From: an uncultured Flavobacteriaceae bacterium
Lineage (GTDB): Bacteria; Bacteroidota; Bacteroidia; Flavobacteriales; Flavobacteriaceae
DNA: 64,000 nt
Assembly: GCA_947502635.1 (NCBI GenBank)
Contig: CANNAN010000004.1
Span: 248,001 to 312,000, forward strand
Reading direction: 5' to 3'
The position numbers and the translations under genes are program-made. The notes beneath the pieces are model-generated. The model was not told the DNA's origin and made no database searches. It worked only from the letters and a program-made list of their open reading frames with translations. Positions 9,768 through 18,654 of the stretch are shown piece after piece (the stretch's first letter is position 1; the number at the start of each line of letters is the position of its first letter).

Positions 9768-10334
9768 ATGGCAACTACGAGTGATATTAGAAATGGATTA
9801 TGTATAAAGTACAATAATGATATTTATAAAATAATAGAATTTTTACATGTAAAACCTGGTAAAGGCCCTGCTTTTGTAAGAACAAAAATGAAAAGTGTAA
9901 CTAGTGGTAAGGTTTTAGATAATACCTTTTCTGCTGGTCATAAATTAGAAGATGTACGTGTAGAAACTCATAAATTTCAGTTTTTATATAACGATGGTGA
10001 ATATTATCATTTCATGAATACTGAAGATTATACGCAAATTCAATTAGTAGAATCTGCATTAGATAATCCTGGGTTAATGAAAGAAGGTGAAGTGGTAACC
10101 GTTATTATTAATTCTGAAGATAATATGCCGCTTTCGGTTGAAATGCCGGCAAGTGTTATACTAGAGGTTACAGCAACCGAGCCAGGTGTAAAAGGAAATA
10201 CCGCTACCAATGCGACAAAACCTGCAACTGTAGAAACTGGAGCAACAGTTAATGTGCCTTTATTTATTAATGAAGGTGATAAAATAAAGGTTGAAACCGA
10301 AAAAGGGACTTACAAAGAACGTGTTAAGGAATAA
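9768..10334 (+). CDS. efp: Translation elongation factor P
   Basis: EF-P relieves ribosome stalling at polyproline stretches by binding between the P and E sites. At 188 aa it has the normal three-domain length: KOW-like domain 1 with the tip loop KPGKGPAFVR (K32 at the position that is modified or contacts the P-site tRNA in other bacteria), then two OB domains. The C-terminal motif VPLFINEGDKIKVETEKGTY is typical. It lies between lpxA and an lpxD-like gene, 31 and 6 bases away, so it may be cotranscribed with the lipid A block. Confidence 0.96.
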   Translation: MATTSDIRNGLCIKYNNDIYKIIEFLHVKPGKGPAFVRTKMKSVTSGKVLDNTFSAGHKLEDVRVETHKFQFLYNDGEYYHFMNTEDYTQIQLVESALDNPGLMKEGEVVTVIINSEDNMPLSVEMPASVILEVTATEPGVKGNTATNATKPATVETGATVNVPLFINEGDKIKVETEKGTYKERVKE

Positions 10335-10340
10335 TTATAG

Positions 10341-11285
10341 ATGAAATTTCCTCAACCTCATACTTTAAAAGGTATTGCTCAATTAATTGATTGCACTTAT
10401 GTTGGTGATGATGATTTCTCTGTTCTGGGTATGAATGAAATTCATGTTGTAGAATCTGGAGATATCGTTTTTGTCGACCATCCTAAATATTATGATAAAG
10501 CACTTCATTCTGCTGCTACCATTATACTAATTAACAAAGAAGTGACTTGCCCTCCGGGAAAAGCATTATTAATTAGTGATGACCCTTTTAGAGATTTTAA
10601 TAAACTCACAAATCATTTCAAACCATTTCAATCTGCAAATAGTCAAATATCTGAAACAGCCATCATTGGTGATAATTCAGTCATTCAGCCTAATAGTTTT
10701 ATTGGTCATAATGTAGTTATTGGAGATAATTGTACCATCCATTCTAATGTAAGTATTTATGATGATGCAATTATTGGGAATAATGTTACCATACATGCGG
10801 GATCTGTTTTAGGAGGTAATGCCTTTTATTACAAAAACAGACCTGAAGGTTATGATAGATTAAAATCTAGTGGTCGAGTTGTTTTAGAAGATCATGTAGA
10901 TATTGGAGCGGGATGCACCATTGATAGAGGCGTTACAGCCGACACAACGATTAAAGAAGGTACAAAAATTGACAATTTAGTTCAAATAGGTCATGACACA
11001 GTTATTGGAAAAAAATGCTTAATTGCTTCTCAAGTAGGAATTGCAGGCTGTGTTATTATTGAAGATGAAGTAACTATTTGGGGACAAGTTGGAATTACTA
11101 GTGGGATAACCATTGGAAAAAAAGCCGTAATATCCGCTAAAGCAGGTGTTAGTAAATCGTTAGAAGGTGGTAAAAGCTATTTCGGGATTCCAGCAGATGA
11201 TTTTCGCTCAAAATATAAGGAAATCGCATCAATAAGAAAGATTCCTGAAATACTTGAAAAATTAAAAGAACAGGATAAAAAATAG
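10341..11285 (+). CDS. LpxD-like hexapeptide N-acyltransferase (second copy)
   Basis: A 314-residue left-handed beta-helix acyltransferase with an LpxD-like N-terminal domain and the catalytic-region pattern NLVQIGHDTVIGKKC, paralleling the true LpxD at 6530 (which reads [14 protein letters not shown]). Shared motifs include [19 protein letters not shown]. It is about 27 residues shorter than the first copy and lacks its C-terminal extension. Located 6 bases after efp, so cotranscription is likely. It may acylate a different UDP-sugar or use a different acyl chain; that is inference. Two LpxD-family genes in one cluster is a recurrent flavobacterial arrangement as far as I recall. Confidence 0.85.
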   Translation: MKFPQPHTLKGIAQLIDCTYVGDDDFSVLGMNEIHVVESGDIVFVDHPKYYDKALHSAATIILINKEVTCPPGKALLISDDPFRDFNKLTNHFKPFQSANSQISETAIIGDNSVIQPNSFIGHNVVIGDNCTIHSNVSIYDDAIIGNNVTIHAGSVLGGNAFYYKNRPEGYDRLKSSGRVVLEDHVDIGAGCTIDRGVTADTTIKEGTKIDNLVQIGHDTVIGKKCLIASQVGIAGCVIIEDEVTIWGQVGITSGITIGKKAVISAKAGVSKSLEGGKSYFGIPADDFRSKYKEIASIRKIPEILEKLKEQDKK

Positions 11286-11344
11286 AGCTAGATTTTTCTT
11301 AAAATAAAAAGTGCGTTTTACTTTAAAATTTTAATACAAAAAAT

Positions 11345-11352
11345 TACATTTG
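11345..11352 (+). promoter_or_regulatory. Flavobacterial -7 promoter box for sucD
   Basis: TACATTTG fits TAnnTTTG and lies 33 bases before the sucD start codon, in the 100-base gap after the lpxD-like gene. Confidence 0.5.
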
Positions 11353-11385
11353 CTCAGTAATATTAATAAAGACAAATAATCTCCT

Positions 11386-12258
11386 ATGAGTGTTTTAGTA
11401 AATAAAGATTCAAAAATTATAGTTCAAGGATTTACAGGTAGTGAAGGCACATTTCACGCCAGTCAAATGATTGAGTACGGAACCAATGTTGTTGGTGGTG
11501 TTACACCTGGAAAAGGCGGACAAACACATTTAGATAAACCAGTTTTTAATACTGTTTTAGAAGCTGTTAATGACGTTGGAGCAGATACAACTATTATTTT
11601 TGTACCACCCGCTTTTGCCGCAGACGCTATTATGGAAGCTGCTGATGCAGGTATTAAAGTTATTATTACGATTACAGAAGGTATTCCTGTTGCCGATATG
11701 ATTACGGCGTCTAGTTACATAAAAAATAAAGAGTGTCGCTTAATTGGCCCTAACTGTCCAGGGGTTATTACTCCAGGGGAAGCTAAAGTTGGGATTATGC
11801 CTGGTTTTGTTTTCAAAAAAGGAAAAGTAGGTATTGTTTCTAAATCTGGAACACTTACTTATGAAGCTGCAGATCAAGTGGTGAAACAAGGGTTAGGAAT
11901 TACAACAGCCATTGGTATTGGTGGTGATCCAATTATAGGAACAACAACTAAAGAAGCTGTAGAGTTATTAATTAACGATCCAGAAACTGAAGCTGTTGTA
12001 ATGATTGGAGAAATAGGTGGTCAATTAGAAGCAGATGCTGCAAACTGGTATAAAGAAAGCGGAAGTAAAAAACCAGTTGTTGGTTTTATAGCTGGTGAAA
12101 CAGCTCCTGCAGGACGTACTATGGGGCATGCTGGTGCGATTGTTGGTGGAAGTGATGACACAGCTCAAGCTAAAAAGAAAATTATGAGAGCTTGTGGGAT
12201 TCATGTAGTTGATTCTCCTGCTGAAATTGGAAAGAAAATAGCAGAAGTATTAGGTTAA
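11386..12258 (+). CDS. sucD: Succinyl-CoA synthetase, alpha subunit
   Basis: TCA-cycle enzyme subunit that, with SucC, interconverts succinyl-CoA and succinate with nucleotide phosphorylation. The N-terminal CoA-binding Rossmann domain shows [20 protein letters not shown]; the middle has [20 protein letters not shown]; the phosphorylated active-site His lies in [10 protein letters not shown] near residue 247. Length 290 aa is standard. sucC is not adjacent, which is usual in Flavobacteriia. A strong terminator follows. Confidence 0.96.
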   Translation: MSVLVNKDSKIIVQGFTGSEGTFHASQMIEYGTNVVGGVTPGKGGQTHLDKPVFNTVLEAVNDVGADTTIIFVPPAFAADAIMEAADAGIKVIITITEGIPVADMITASSYIKNKECRLIGPNCPGVITPGEAKVGIMPGFVFKKGKVGIVSKSGTLTYEAADQVVKQGLGITTAIGIGGDPIIGTTTKEAVELLINDPETEAVVMIGEIGGQLEADAANWYKESGSKKPVVGFIAGETAPAGRTMGHAGAIVGGSDDTAQAKKKIMRACGIHVVDSPAEIGKKIAEVLG

Positions 12259-12280
12259 ACTTAATAGTTTTTTAAAATAC

Positions 12281-12316
12281 AATCCGTTAACTTTTATTAG
12301 TTAACGGATTTTTTTA
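12281..12316 (+). terminator. Rho-independent terminator after sucD
   Basis: Perfect 11-bp stem aatccgttaac / gttaacggatt with an 8-base loop, followed by a T run, 22 bases after the sucD stop. Confidence 0.9.
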
Positions 12317-12395
12317 TGGAATAAAGTAAAATAAGGGGTAACAAAAATAGGGTCGTGTTGATATACTACTAGTATAAAGCTAAAAACTAGAAGTC

Positions 12396-12977
12396 ATGAA
12401 AGCACAAAAATTAATTTGGGGATTAATATTTATAGGAATACTTTTTAACAGCTGTTCTAAAGACGATGAAATAGAAGTTATAGAAGTAGAAGAAGCTACA
12501 CCACAATACCCAATGAAATCGTTAATAGAAAGTGGGCATATGCAAGTTAACTATCAAAAAGTAAACAGTCCTAGTACCTTCGAAATGGGGTATAAGTTTA
12601 AAACATTTAAAAACGGAAAAATCACAGCGTTAGGTCTTAGAATACCTAATAATGAAACTTATCGAGTAACATTATGGAATGTAGAAACAGAAACCGTTTT
12701 AGCTACTGCAATGGTTAATTCAAGCTCTGGACTTATATCTTTCGAAGATATAGAGCCTATAACTATCGCTTCTGGAACAACATACTTCGTTTCTGTTAAC
12801 ACTAACGATTATTACCAATTTACCAATGCTGGAAATGACTTATTCCCTACAGAAATGGGAGATGTATTAATTTCTGGTTATGGTTCTAATTTTGGTACAA
12901 GTCAAACATTACCAACGACATTCTCGGAAACATCTTACCTAGGAATGGTAGATATTAAGTTTGTAGCAAACAACTAA
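12396..12977 (+). CDS. DUF4082-like lipoprotein
   Basis: A 193-residue predicted lipoprotein: signal peptide with lipobox-like FNSCSKDDE (acylated Cys about residue 20), an acidic linker, then a beta-rich domain with GYKFKTFKNGKITALGLRIP and YRVTLWNVETETVLATA, which resembles the DUF4082 beta-sandwich fold seen in surface proteins and carbohydrate-associated proteins. The CSKDDE start after the lipobox is acidic, a pattern linked to surface export of lipoproteins in Bacteroidota. Single gene between terminators; function unknown. Confidence 0.75.
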   Translation: MKAQKLIWGLIFIGILFNSCSKDDEIEVIEVEEATPQYPMKSLIESGHMQVNYQKVNSPSTFEMGYKFKTFKNGKITALGLRIPNNETYRVTLWNVETETVLATAMVNSSSGLISFEDIEPITIASGTTYFVSVNTNDYYQFTNAGNDLFPTEMGDVLISGYGSNFGTSQTLPTTFSETSYLGMVDIKFVANN

Positions 12978-13010
12978 TACTTGTCTAAATACAAAAGAGA
13001 TGGTATGAAA

Positions 13011-13046
13011 AAATCTGCTGACTATTATTAGCTAGCAGATTTTATT
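13011..13046 (+). terminator. Terminator after the DUF4082-like gene
   Basis: Stem aaatctgct (13011-13019) pairs with agcagattt (13034-13042), then a short T run. Confidence 0.75.
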
Positions 13047-13141
13047 GGTAAACTATGTATTTAGTGCATTTCACTTTCAGTCTGCCAAAAAGAACTTATC
13101 GCTTGGTTTATTTTATGTGAAAATTATCCTTTATTATTTAT

Positions 13142-13834
13142 TTAAGGCACCCTGGTATATTCAATTGAAGTATTAAATTCGTCAATATTCAATATAATTG
13201 TTTCTCCTTGCTCTGCAAGATTAGAAACATCAAAAGAAGTTGTAGCAGGTATTGAAATTGGCTTCGTTAAGTTTTCTTTAATATTGAATTTTAGGCGTCT
13301 TTGTGTAGGCATACTTTCCAGAACTTCCCCAGAATCTACCAATTTAACATCTTCTATTCTATCTTGGGTGGAAAGGATGCTAAACGTTATATCCAAGCAA
13401 TTACCATTAATTTTTGCAGACATGATAGGTGAGGATTTTATTTCTTTGTAGAGTTTAGGACTAACTATAGCGCCCTTTTCGCAATGTCTATCTGTGAATA
13501 TAACAGTTTTATTAGTAGCTTCAGTATCAAAATCAGGACAGGTATTTAAACCAGCGATACCTCCAAACTCACAAATTTTATTTCTTTCACAATCGTAAAC
13601 CGTAATAAGATTGTCCGCACAGTTCAGACAATTGTTTATAGAAAAAACAGTTTGCTCTTTATAATCATATTGTACAATTTCTAAACCGTTAGAATCTGTA
13701 TTGTTTACTAATTCTTTTAACCAATTAATAGTTTCAAGAGGATCATCAGTGCAGCGTTTCGAAATTTGAACCTTATCGGTTTCACTACATCCTATAAAAA
13801 ACATTAAGCATAAAAAAAGTAAAGTATATCGCAT
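13142..13834 (-). CDS. Hypothetical lipoprotein
   Basis: A 230-residue protein with a short signal peptide and lipobox FFIGCSET (Cys about residue 16). It contains several Cys residues (ISKRCTDDPLE, INNCLNCADNLI, YDCERNKICEFGG) that could form disulfides in the periplasm, and a C-terminal beta-rich half. LETINWLKELV is reminiscent of small secreted flavobacterial proteins of unknown role. Stands alone, convergent with the DUF4082-like gene. Confidence 0.7.
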   Translation of the reverse strand: MRYTLLFLCLMFFIGCSETDKVQISKRCTDDPLETINWLKELVNNTDSNGLEIVQYDYKEQTVFSINNCLNCADNLITVYDCERNKICEFGGIAGLNTCPDFDTEATNKTVIFTDRHCEKGAIVSPKLYKEIKSSPIMSAKINGNCLDITFSILSTQDRIEDVKLVDSGEVLESMPTQRRLKFNIKENLTKPISIPATTSFDVSNLAEQGETIILNIDEFNTSIEYTRVP

Positions 13835-13939
13835 CGTAGTAGGGATTATTTTATCTATATGAATTCAATTAATAGATGCTTTGAATAAGTAAAGGTTGCG
13901 TTATAAGTGTTCTTTTAAATGTTACTTTTTAATATTTAA

Positions 13940-14005
13940 AATACTAATTTATATCATTTATAATACTAATTTATATCATTTATAATACTAATTTATATCA
14001 TTTTT
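13940..14005. repeat. 22-bp tandem repeat, three copies
   Basis: Three head-to-tail copies of a 22-bp AT-rich unit beginning aatactaatttatatcatt at 13940, 13962 and 13984; the third differs only at its last bases. It ends 16 bases before the -7 box of fabG, so it sits over or just upstream of that promoter. Confidence 0.9.
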
Positions 14006-14020
14006 TATATATGATATTCC

Positions 14021-14028
14021 TATATTTG
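14021..14028 (+). promoter_or_regulatory. Flavobacterial -7 promoter box for fabG
   Basis: TATATTTG fits TAnnTTTG, about 80 bases before the fabG start and immediately downstream of the 22-bp tandem repeats. Confidence 0.5.
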
Positions 14029-14110
14029 AATATCCAATTAGTAACAAACCAAAGTGCGAAGTGTACTGTTATATAATTGTGTATTCGTATAAAATTAAAA
14101 AATAGCATAA

Positions 14111-14857
14111 ATGAAATTGTTAGAAGGAAAAACAGCCATCGTAACAGGAGCAAGTCGTGGAATTGGTAAAGGTATTGCTCAAATATTTGCAAAACAAGGT
14201 GCCAATGTCGCATTCACATACAGTTCGTCTGTAGAGGCTGCAAACGCATTAGAAACAGAGCTGAATGCGTTAGGCGTTAAAGCAAAAGGGTATCAAAGTA
14301 ATGCTGCTAGTTTTGATGATGCTCAAAAATTGGCTAATGATGTTGTCTCAGAATTTGGAAGTATCGACATTCTGGTAAATAATGCAGGTATTACAAAAGA
14401 TAATTTATTGATGCGTATTAGTGAAGAAGACTTTGATACGGTTATAGAAGTTAACTTAAAATCTGTTTTTAATATGACAAAAGCAGTACAGCGTACTATG
14501 TTAAAACAGCGCAAAGGCTCTATTATAAATATGAGTTCGGTAGTTGGTGTTAAGGGAAATGCTGGACAAACTAATTATGCAGCTTCAAAAGCTGGAATTA
14601 TTGGATTTTCTAAATCCGTTGCCTTAGAATTAGGGTCTAGAAACATTAGAAGTAATGTGGTGGCTCCTGGATTTATCGAGACAGAAATGACTGCAAAACT
14701 TGATGAAGATATTGTAAAAGGATGGCGCGCTGGAATTCCATTAAAGCGTGGTGGCACGCCAGAAGACATCGCAAATGTTTGTGTGTTCTTAGGTAGTGAT
14801 ATGAGTGCATATGTAACAGGACAAACGCTTAATGTTGATGGAGGCATGCTGACTTAA
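14111..14857 (+). CDS. fabG: 3-oxoacyl-ACP reductase FabG
   Basis: Short-chain dehydrogenase of fatty-acid elongation that reduces 3-oxoacyl-ACP with NADPH. At 248 aa it has the cofactor motif TGASRGIGKG, the NNAG strand, and the catalytic Ser-Tyr-Lys set in INMSSVVG and NYAASKAGIIGFSKSVA, with the typical C-terminal YVTGQTLNVDGGM. These features match FabG better than a general SDR. It lies alone upstream of the vWA-like membrane protein gene (65-base gap). Confidence 0.93.
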   Translation: MKLLEGKTAIVTGASRGIGKGIAQIFAKQGANVAFTYSSSVEAANALETELNALGVKAKGYQSNAASFDDAQKLANDVVSEFGSIDILVNNAGITKDNLLMRISEEDFDTVIEVNLKSVFNMTKAVQRTMLKQRKGSIINMSSVVGVKGNAGQTNYAASKAGIIGFSKSVALELGSRNIRSNVVAPGFIETEMTAKLDEDIVKGWRAGIPLKRGGTPEDIANVCVFLGSDMSAYVTGQTLNVDGGMLT

Positions 14858-14922
14858 TTTTAGATTTAAGAATTACGATATTTGAATTCAAATATCGTTA
14901 ATCAAAAAATCAGCAATCATAA

Positions 14923-16956
14923 ATGCAAACAGAAACACTTATTTACATCATACTTGCTGGAATAGCAGCAACCTTGTTAGCGATTTTTCAGTATTATAAC
15001 AAAAAGAAAGGCATGTCTAAATTAAACATGCTTTTCTCTTTTTTGAGGTTTCTTAGTATTTTTTCTATCCTTTTACTGCTCATAAACCCGAAATTTGAGC
15101 AAGTTAGACTTGTCGTTAAAAAGCCAAATTTAGTTATTGCTATAGATAACTCAAGTTCTATAAAGCATCTTAATCAAGATGTCCAAATCATTAATTTAGT
15201 TGAAAGGTTATCTAATAATAAGGATTTAAACGATAAATTCAATATTGATCTATATACATTTGGAGAATTGTTTAAAGCGTCAGATTCAACTACTTTCTCA
15301 GAAAATCAAACGAATATAAACAGTGCTTTTAAGCAATTATCTCAAATATACAGGGAAACAACAGCACCTACGTTAATAGTTTCAGATGGCAATCAAACCT
15401 ACGGTAATGATTATCAGTTTGCAACATCTACATACAAACAAAGCATATATCCAGTGATCGCAGGAGATACTGTGACCTATACCGATTTAAAAATTCAGCA
15501 GTTAAACGTAAATAAGTATGCTTATTTAAAAAACAGATTTCCTGTTGAAACTATTCTGGTATATAATGGAAATAATGCTATAAATTCTCGTTTTATAGTA
15601 ACGAGGGGCAATACAACGGTATATTCAGAATCTATTAGTTTATCAAAACAGGATAATTCTAAAGTTATTAATTTCACATTACCAGCAAATGGTGTTGGTG
15701 TTGGCAGTTATAAGGCGACTATTGTTCCAATAGATAATGAAAAAAACAAGATCAATAATTCTAAAAATTTTGCAGTAGAAGTTATCGATCAGAAAACAAA
15801 AATTGCCATTGTCAGCGATTTTTCACACCCAGATTTGGGAGCGTTTAAAAAGAGTATTGAAAGTAATGAACAGCGTTCGGTTGTATTTTTTAATTCAAAA
15901 GAAATAATAAGTCAGGTAAATGATTTTCAATTAATTATAATTAATCAACCAAACTATAAGTTTAAAAATTTATTTGAGGCTTTAGAGAAAGAAAATAAAA
16001 ATCATTTTACGGTTATTGGGACTAAAACAGATTTAAATTTTTTAAACAACAACAAACCTGGTTTTTTAAACGAAATAACAAATCAAACCGAAAGTTACCA
16101 GGCTGAATTGAATACCAGCTACACACCCTTTATAGTCGATAATATTGATTTTGGATCATTCCCTCCTTTAAACTCAAATTATGGACAGGTATCTTTTGTA
16201 ATACCTTTCGAATCTATTCTAAATAAAAGTATTAATGGCATTTCAACAAACGAACCGCTTTTAGTAACTTATGAAACAAATGGCAGGAGGGAAGGTGTGT
16301 TATTTGGAGAAAACATTTGGCAATGGCGGGCACAAAGCTATCTTAATAATAAATCATTCAACCAATTTGATGACTTTATTGGTAAATTGGTTCAATACTT
16401 AGCCTCAAATAAAACAAAAAACCGATTGAACGTTCATTATGAATCTTTTTATAATGGCAGTGGTCGTATTATAATTAAAGCAGAATTCTTCGATAAAAAT
16501 TATGTTTTTGATACACGAGAAACACTTAATATTTCAGTAACAGATAACATTTCTAAAGAAAATAAAACATTCCCACTTATTCTTAAAAATAACAATTTCC
16601 AAGTGGATTTAAGCAGTTTACCTCCTTCAGAATATAGTTTTACAGTAAGAGCTACCAATGAGAATATAGCAAAATCCGGAAGCTTTCAAATTTTGGAATA
16701 CAATGTTGAACAACAATTTTTAAACGCCAATGTAACAAAGTTGCAACAATTAGCTACTAATAGTGGTGGTAAGAGTTATTTTATTGACAATACCGAAGGT
16801 TTAGTAAATGATTTAGTAAACGATAATCGTTTCGTATCCATTCAAAAAAGCGATAAAAATATCATACCTTTGATAGATTGGAAGTATCTACTTATTATAA
16901 TCGCTTTAAGCTTAGGCTTAGAATGGTTTATTAGAAAATATAACGGATTAATTTAA
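14923..16956 (+). CDS. Large membrane protein with vWA-like domain
   Basis: A 677-residue protein with two N-terminal membrane helices (IYIILAGIAATLLAIFQYY and LRFLSIFSILLLLINP), a soluble region starting with a vWA-like MIDAS sequence (IAIDNSSSI, pattern DxSxS), a middle segment with IVSDFSHPDLGAF, and a C-terminal helix (YLLIIIALSLGLEWFI). This architecture is seen in Bacteroidota BatA/VWA-related membrane proteins. The bulk is probably periplasmic. It precedes the prohibitin-like gene by 13 bases, so the two likely form an operon. Exact function unknown. Confidence 0.75.
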   Translation: MQTETLIYIILAGIAATLLAIFQYYNKKKGMSKLNMLFSFLRFLSIFSILLLLINPKFEQVRLVVKKPNLVIAIDNSSSIKHLNQDVQIINLVERLSNNKDLNDKFNIDLYTFGELFKASDSTTFSENQTNINSAFKQLSQIYRETTAPTLIVSDGNQTYGNDYQFATSTYKQSIYPVIAGDTVTYTDLKIQQLNVNKYAYLKNRFPVETILVYNGNNAINSRFIVTRGNTTVYSESISLSKQDNSKVINFTLPANGVGVGSYKATIVPIDNEKNKINNSKNFAVEVIDQKTKIAIVSDFSHPDLGAFKKSIESNEQRSVVFFNSKEIISQVNDFQLIIINQPNYKFKNLFEALEKENKNHFTVIGTKTDLNFLNNNKPGFLNEITNQTESYQAELNTSYTPFIVDNIDFGSFPPLNSNYGQVSFVIPFESILNKSINGISTNEPLLVTYETNGRREGVLFGENIWQWRAQSYLNNKSFNQFDDFIGKLVQYLASNKTKNRLNVHYESFYNGSGRIIIKAEFFDKNYVFDTRETLNISVTDNISKENKTFPLILKNNNFQVDLSSLPPSEYSFTVRATNENIAKSGSFQILEYNVEQQFLNANVTKLQQLATNSGGKSYFIDNTEGLVNDLVNDNRFVSIQKSDKNIIPLIDWKYLLIIIALSLGLEWFIRKYNGLI

Positions 16957-16969
16957 ATTAAAATAAATA

Positions 16970-17785
16970 ATGGAAAAATTACCAAAAATTGCATTGCCTG
17001 TAATTATAGTTGCTATTATACTTGTTGTAATATTAGCAAAATCTGCAGTAACTATAGATTCTGGAGAAGCAGGTGTATTATTTAAAACCTTTGGTGAAGG
17101 TGTTGTAGTCGATGAGCCTCCAATGGGAGAAGGGTTTCATGTGGTAGCTCCTTGGAATAAAGTATTTATTTATGAAGTACGTCAACAAGAGCTTTTTGAA
17201 AAAATGAAGGTACTATCTTCAAATGGATTAGAGATTCAAATTGATGCTTCTGCTTGGTATGAACCAGTTTATAAAGACCTAGGAAACTTACACCAGTCTC
17301 TTGGTCAAGGCTATTTACAACGTGTTATACAGCCAGCTATTCGTTCTGCTGCACGAAGTGTTGTTGGTCGTTATACTCCAGAGCAACTATATTCTAGTAA
17401 ACGTGATGCTATCCAAGATGAAATTTATGAGGAAACGAAAAAGATCTTGGAAAAACAATATGTTCAATTAAATGAAGTATTAGTTAGAGACGTGACATTG
17501 CCAAATACAATAAAAGAGGCTATTGAACGTAAACTAAGACAAGAACAAGAATCTTTAGAATATGAATTTAGATTAGTTACTGCTGCTAAAGAAGCGGAAA
17601 AAGTAATTATTGAAGCACAAGGTAAAGCAGAATCAAACAGGATTTTGAGCGCGTCTTTAACAGATAAGATTTTACAAGATAAAGGTATTGATGCTACAAT
17701 GAAATTAGCAGAATCACCAAACAGCAAGGTGATCGTTATTGGTTCTGGCGATAGCGGATTACCAATAATACTTGGAAACCAATAA
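16970..17785 (+). CDS. Prohibitin/SPFH-domain membrane protein
   Basis: A 271-residue prohibitin-family protein: one N-terminal membrane helix (ALPVIIVAIILVVILAKSAV), then the SPFH domain (TIDSGEAGVLFKTFGEGV, EVRQQELFEKMKVLSSNGL), then a long charged coiled coil (RQEQESLEYEFRLVTAAKEA and AQGKAESNRILSASL). Such proteins form large ring assemblies in the membrane that modulate proteases and membrane organisation. Length and layout match bacterial prohibitin homologues. It follows the vWA-like gene by 13 bases. Confidence 0.92.
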   Translation: MEKLPKIALPVIIVAIILVVILAKSAVTIDSGEAGVLFKTFGEGVVVDEPPMGEGFHVVAPWNKVFIYEVRQQELFEKMKVLSSNGLEIQIDASAWYEPVYKDLGNLHQSLGQGYLQRVIQPAIRSAARSVVGRYTPEQLYSSKRDAIQDEIYEETKKILEKQYVQLNEVLVRDVTLPNTIKEAIERKLRQEQESLEYEFRLVTAAKEAEKVIIEAQGKAESNRILSASLTDKILQDKGIDATMKLAESPNSKVIVIGSGDSGLPIILGNQ

Positions 17786-17805
17786 AAAATATTCTCACTA
17801 ATTAT

Positions 17806-17845
17806 AAACAGTAATTACATTTATTTGTAGTTACTGTTTTTTTAT
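17806..17845. terminator. Bidirectional terminator between convergent genes
   Basis: Stem aaacagtaa (17806-17814) pairs with ttactgttt (17831-17839) with further internal pairing tac/gta, and T runs on both sides. The stop codon of the thioredoxin-like gene lies within the right arm. Confidence 0.8.
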
Positions 17846-18355
17846 TGAAAAAACTTCAGAAATAACAGCCAATTCTTCAGAGGTCAACGATGAAGTTTCT
17901 TTTATTTTTTTTACAAAAACAGGAACTTCTTCTTTACTTACTGGGCATCCTAAATTTTGACCATTAGCATCAAAAGAATCAGCTAAGAGTTCTCCTTTAT
18001 TGTTAAAAATCAACCAAAACGGAATACCCGATTTGTCTCCCTTATATCGTTTTAATATATCCTCTGCTCCAGCATTTTCTAAATGTTTATTTTTTTTAGA
18101 CTCTTTGACCACCAAATGTTCAATAACATAATTTTTATTAAACAAATCTTTACATCTAGAATCATCCATCTTTTTATCCATTTTTTCACACCAGCCACAC
18201 CAAGAAGCATGAAAAATCACAAAAACATTTTTATTACCATCTTTAGCTTGTAAGCTTGCAGTTTTAAGAATTTTTTCAGCACTTTCTTGAGTAAAAGCAT
18301 TATTATGACTAATAATAGAAACAGCTAGACAAAGTAAAATGGTGTTTAATTTCAT
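17831..18355 (-). CDS. Thioredoxin-like secreted protein
   Basis: A 174-residue thioredoxin-fold protein with an N-terminal signal peptide (LNTILLCLAVSIISHNNAFT) and the redox motif in FHASWCGWCEKMDKKM (CGWC). It matches the thioredoxin family 7 type, with GIPFWLIFNNKGELLADS as the cis-Pro region (IPFW). It probably acts in the periplasm on protein disulfides. Single gene convergent with the prohibitin-like gene. Confidence 0.85.
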   Translation of the reverse strand: MKLNTILLCLAVSIISHNNAFTQESAEKILKTASLQAKDGNKNVFVIFHASWCGWCEKMDKKMDDSRCKDLFNKNYVIEHLVVKESKKNKHLENAGAEDILKRYKGDKSGIPFWLIFNNKGELLADSFDANGQNLGCPVSKEEVPVFVKKIKETSSLTSEELAVISEVFSIKKQ

Positions 18356-18442
18356 AATTATGCATTAGATTAATTTATTCGTTAAAATTAAATAAATTTT
18401 AAAGTCTATTTAATAATAATTATTAAATTTTCAAACTATAAT

Positions 18443-18474
18443 TTGGAACTATAACTATAAATTATAGATATTTG
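18443..18474 (+). promoter_or_regulatory. Candidate promoter of the his operon
   Basis: TTTG at 18443-18446 and a TATTTG near 18469-18474 resemble the Bacteroidota -33/-7 pair with roughly usual spacing, though the -7 box is imperfect. It precedes the leader peptide by about 18 bases. Confidence 0.4.
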
Positions 18475-18491
18475 CAGAAATAAAAGAAAAC

Positions 18492-18545
18492 ATGAACTTT
18501 ATTCAATTACATCATCATTTTCATATTTGCTCTCAAGCGAACTGA
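18492..18545 (+). CDS. Histidine operon leader peptide
   Basis: A 17-codon frame reading MNFIQLHHHFHICSQAN then TGA. Four of seven consecutive codons are CAT (His). It sits 110 bases before hisG and directly upstream of a strong terminator, the classic layout for ribosome-mediated attenuation: charged tRNA-His lets the ribosome finish the peptide and the terminator form; starvation stalls it at the CAT run. A segment of the leader (18498-18512) can pair with 18548-18561 over 14 bp with one bulge, which would be broken by a stalled ribosome. Confidence 0.85.
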   Translation: MNFIQLHHHFHICSQAN

Positions 18546-18576
18546 AAATGTATTGAATAAAATCAACATATTTTTT

Positions 18577-18608
18577 AAACCCGTTTGAGACAATCAAACG
18601 GGTTTTTT
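18577..18608 (+). terminator. Attenuator terminator of the his operon
   Basis: Perfect 12-bp stem aaacccgtttga / tcaaacgggttt with a 5-base loop and a run of Ts, lying between the His-rich leader peptide and hisG. Its location inside the operon leader marks it as a conditional terminator. Confidence 0.88.
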
Positions 18609-18654
18609 AATTTTAATTCCAAATTGATTGTTTCAAACTCATAAAAACAACAAA

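Noticed and set aside
13940-14005. Regular tandem repeats resembling a CRISPR array
   Set aside because: Units are directly adjacent with no spacers, AT-rich, and no cas genes are nearby.
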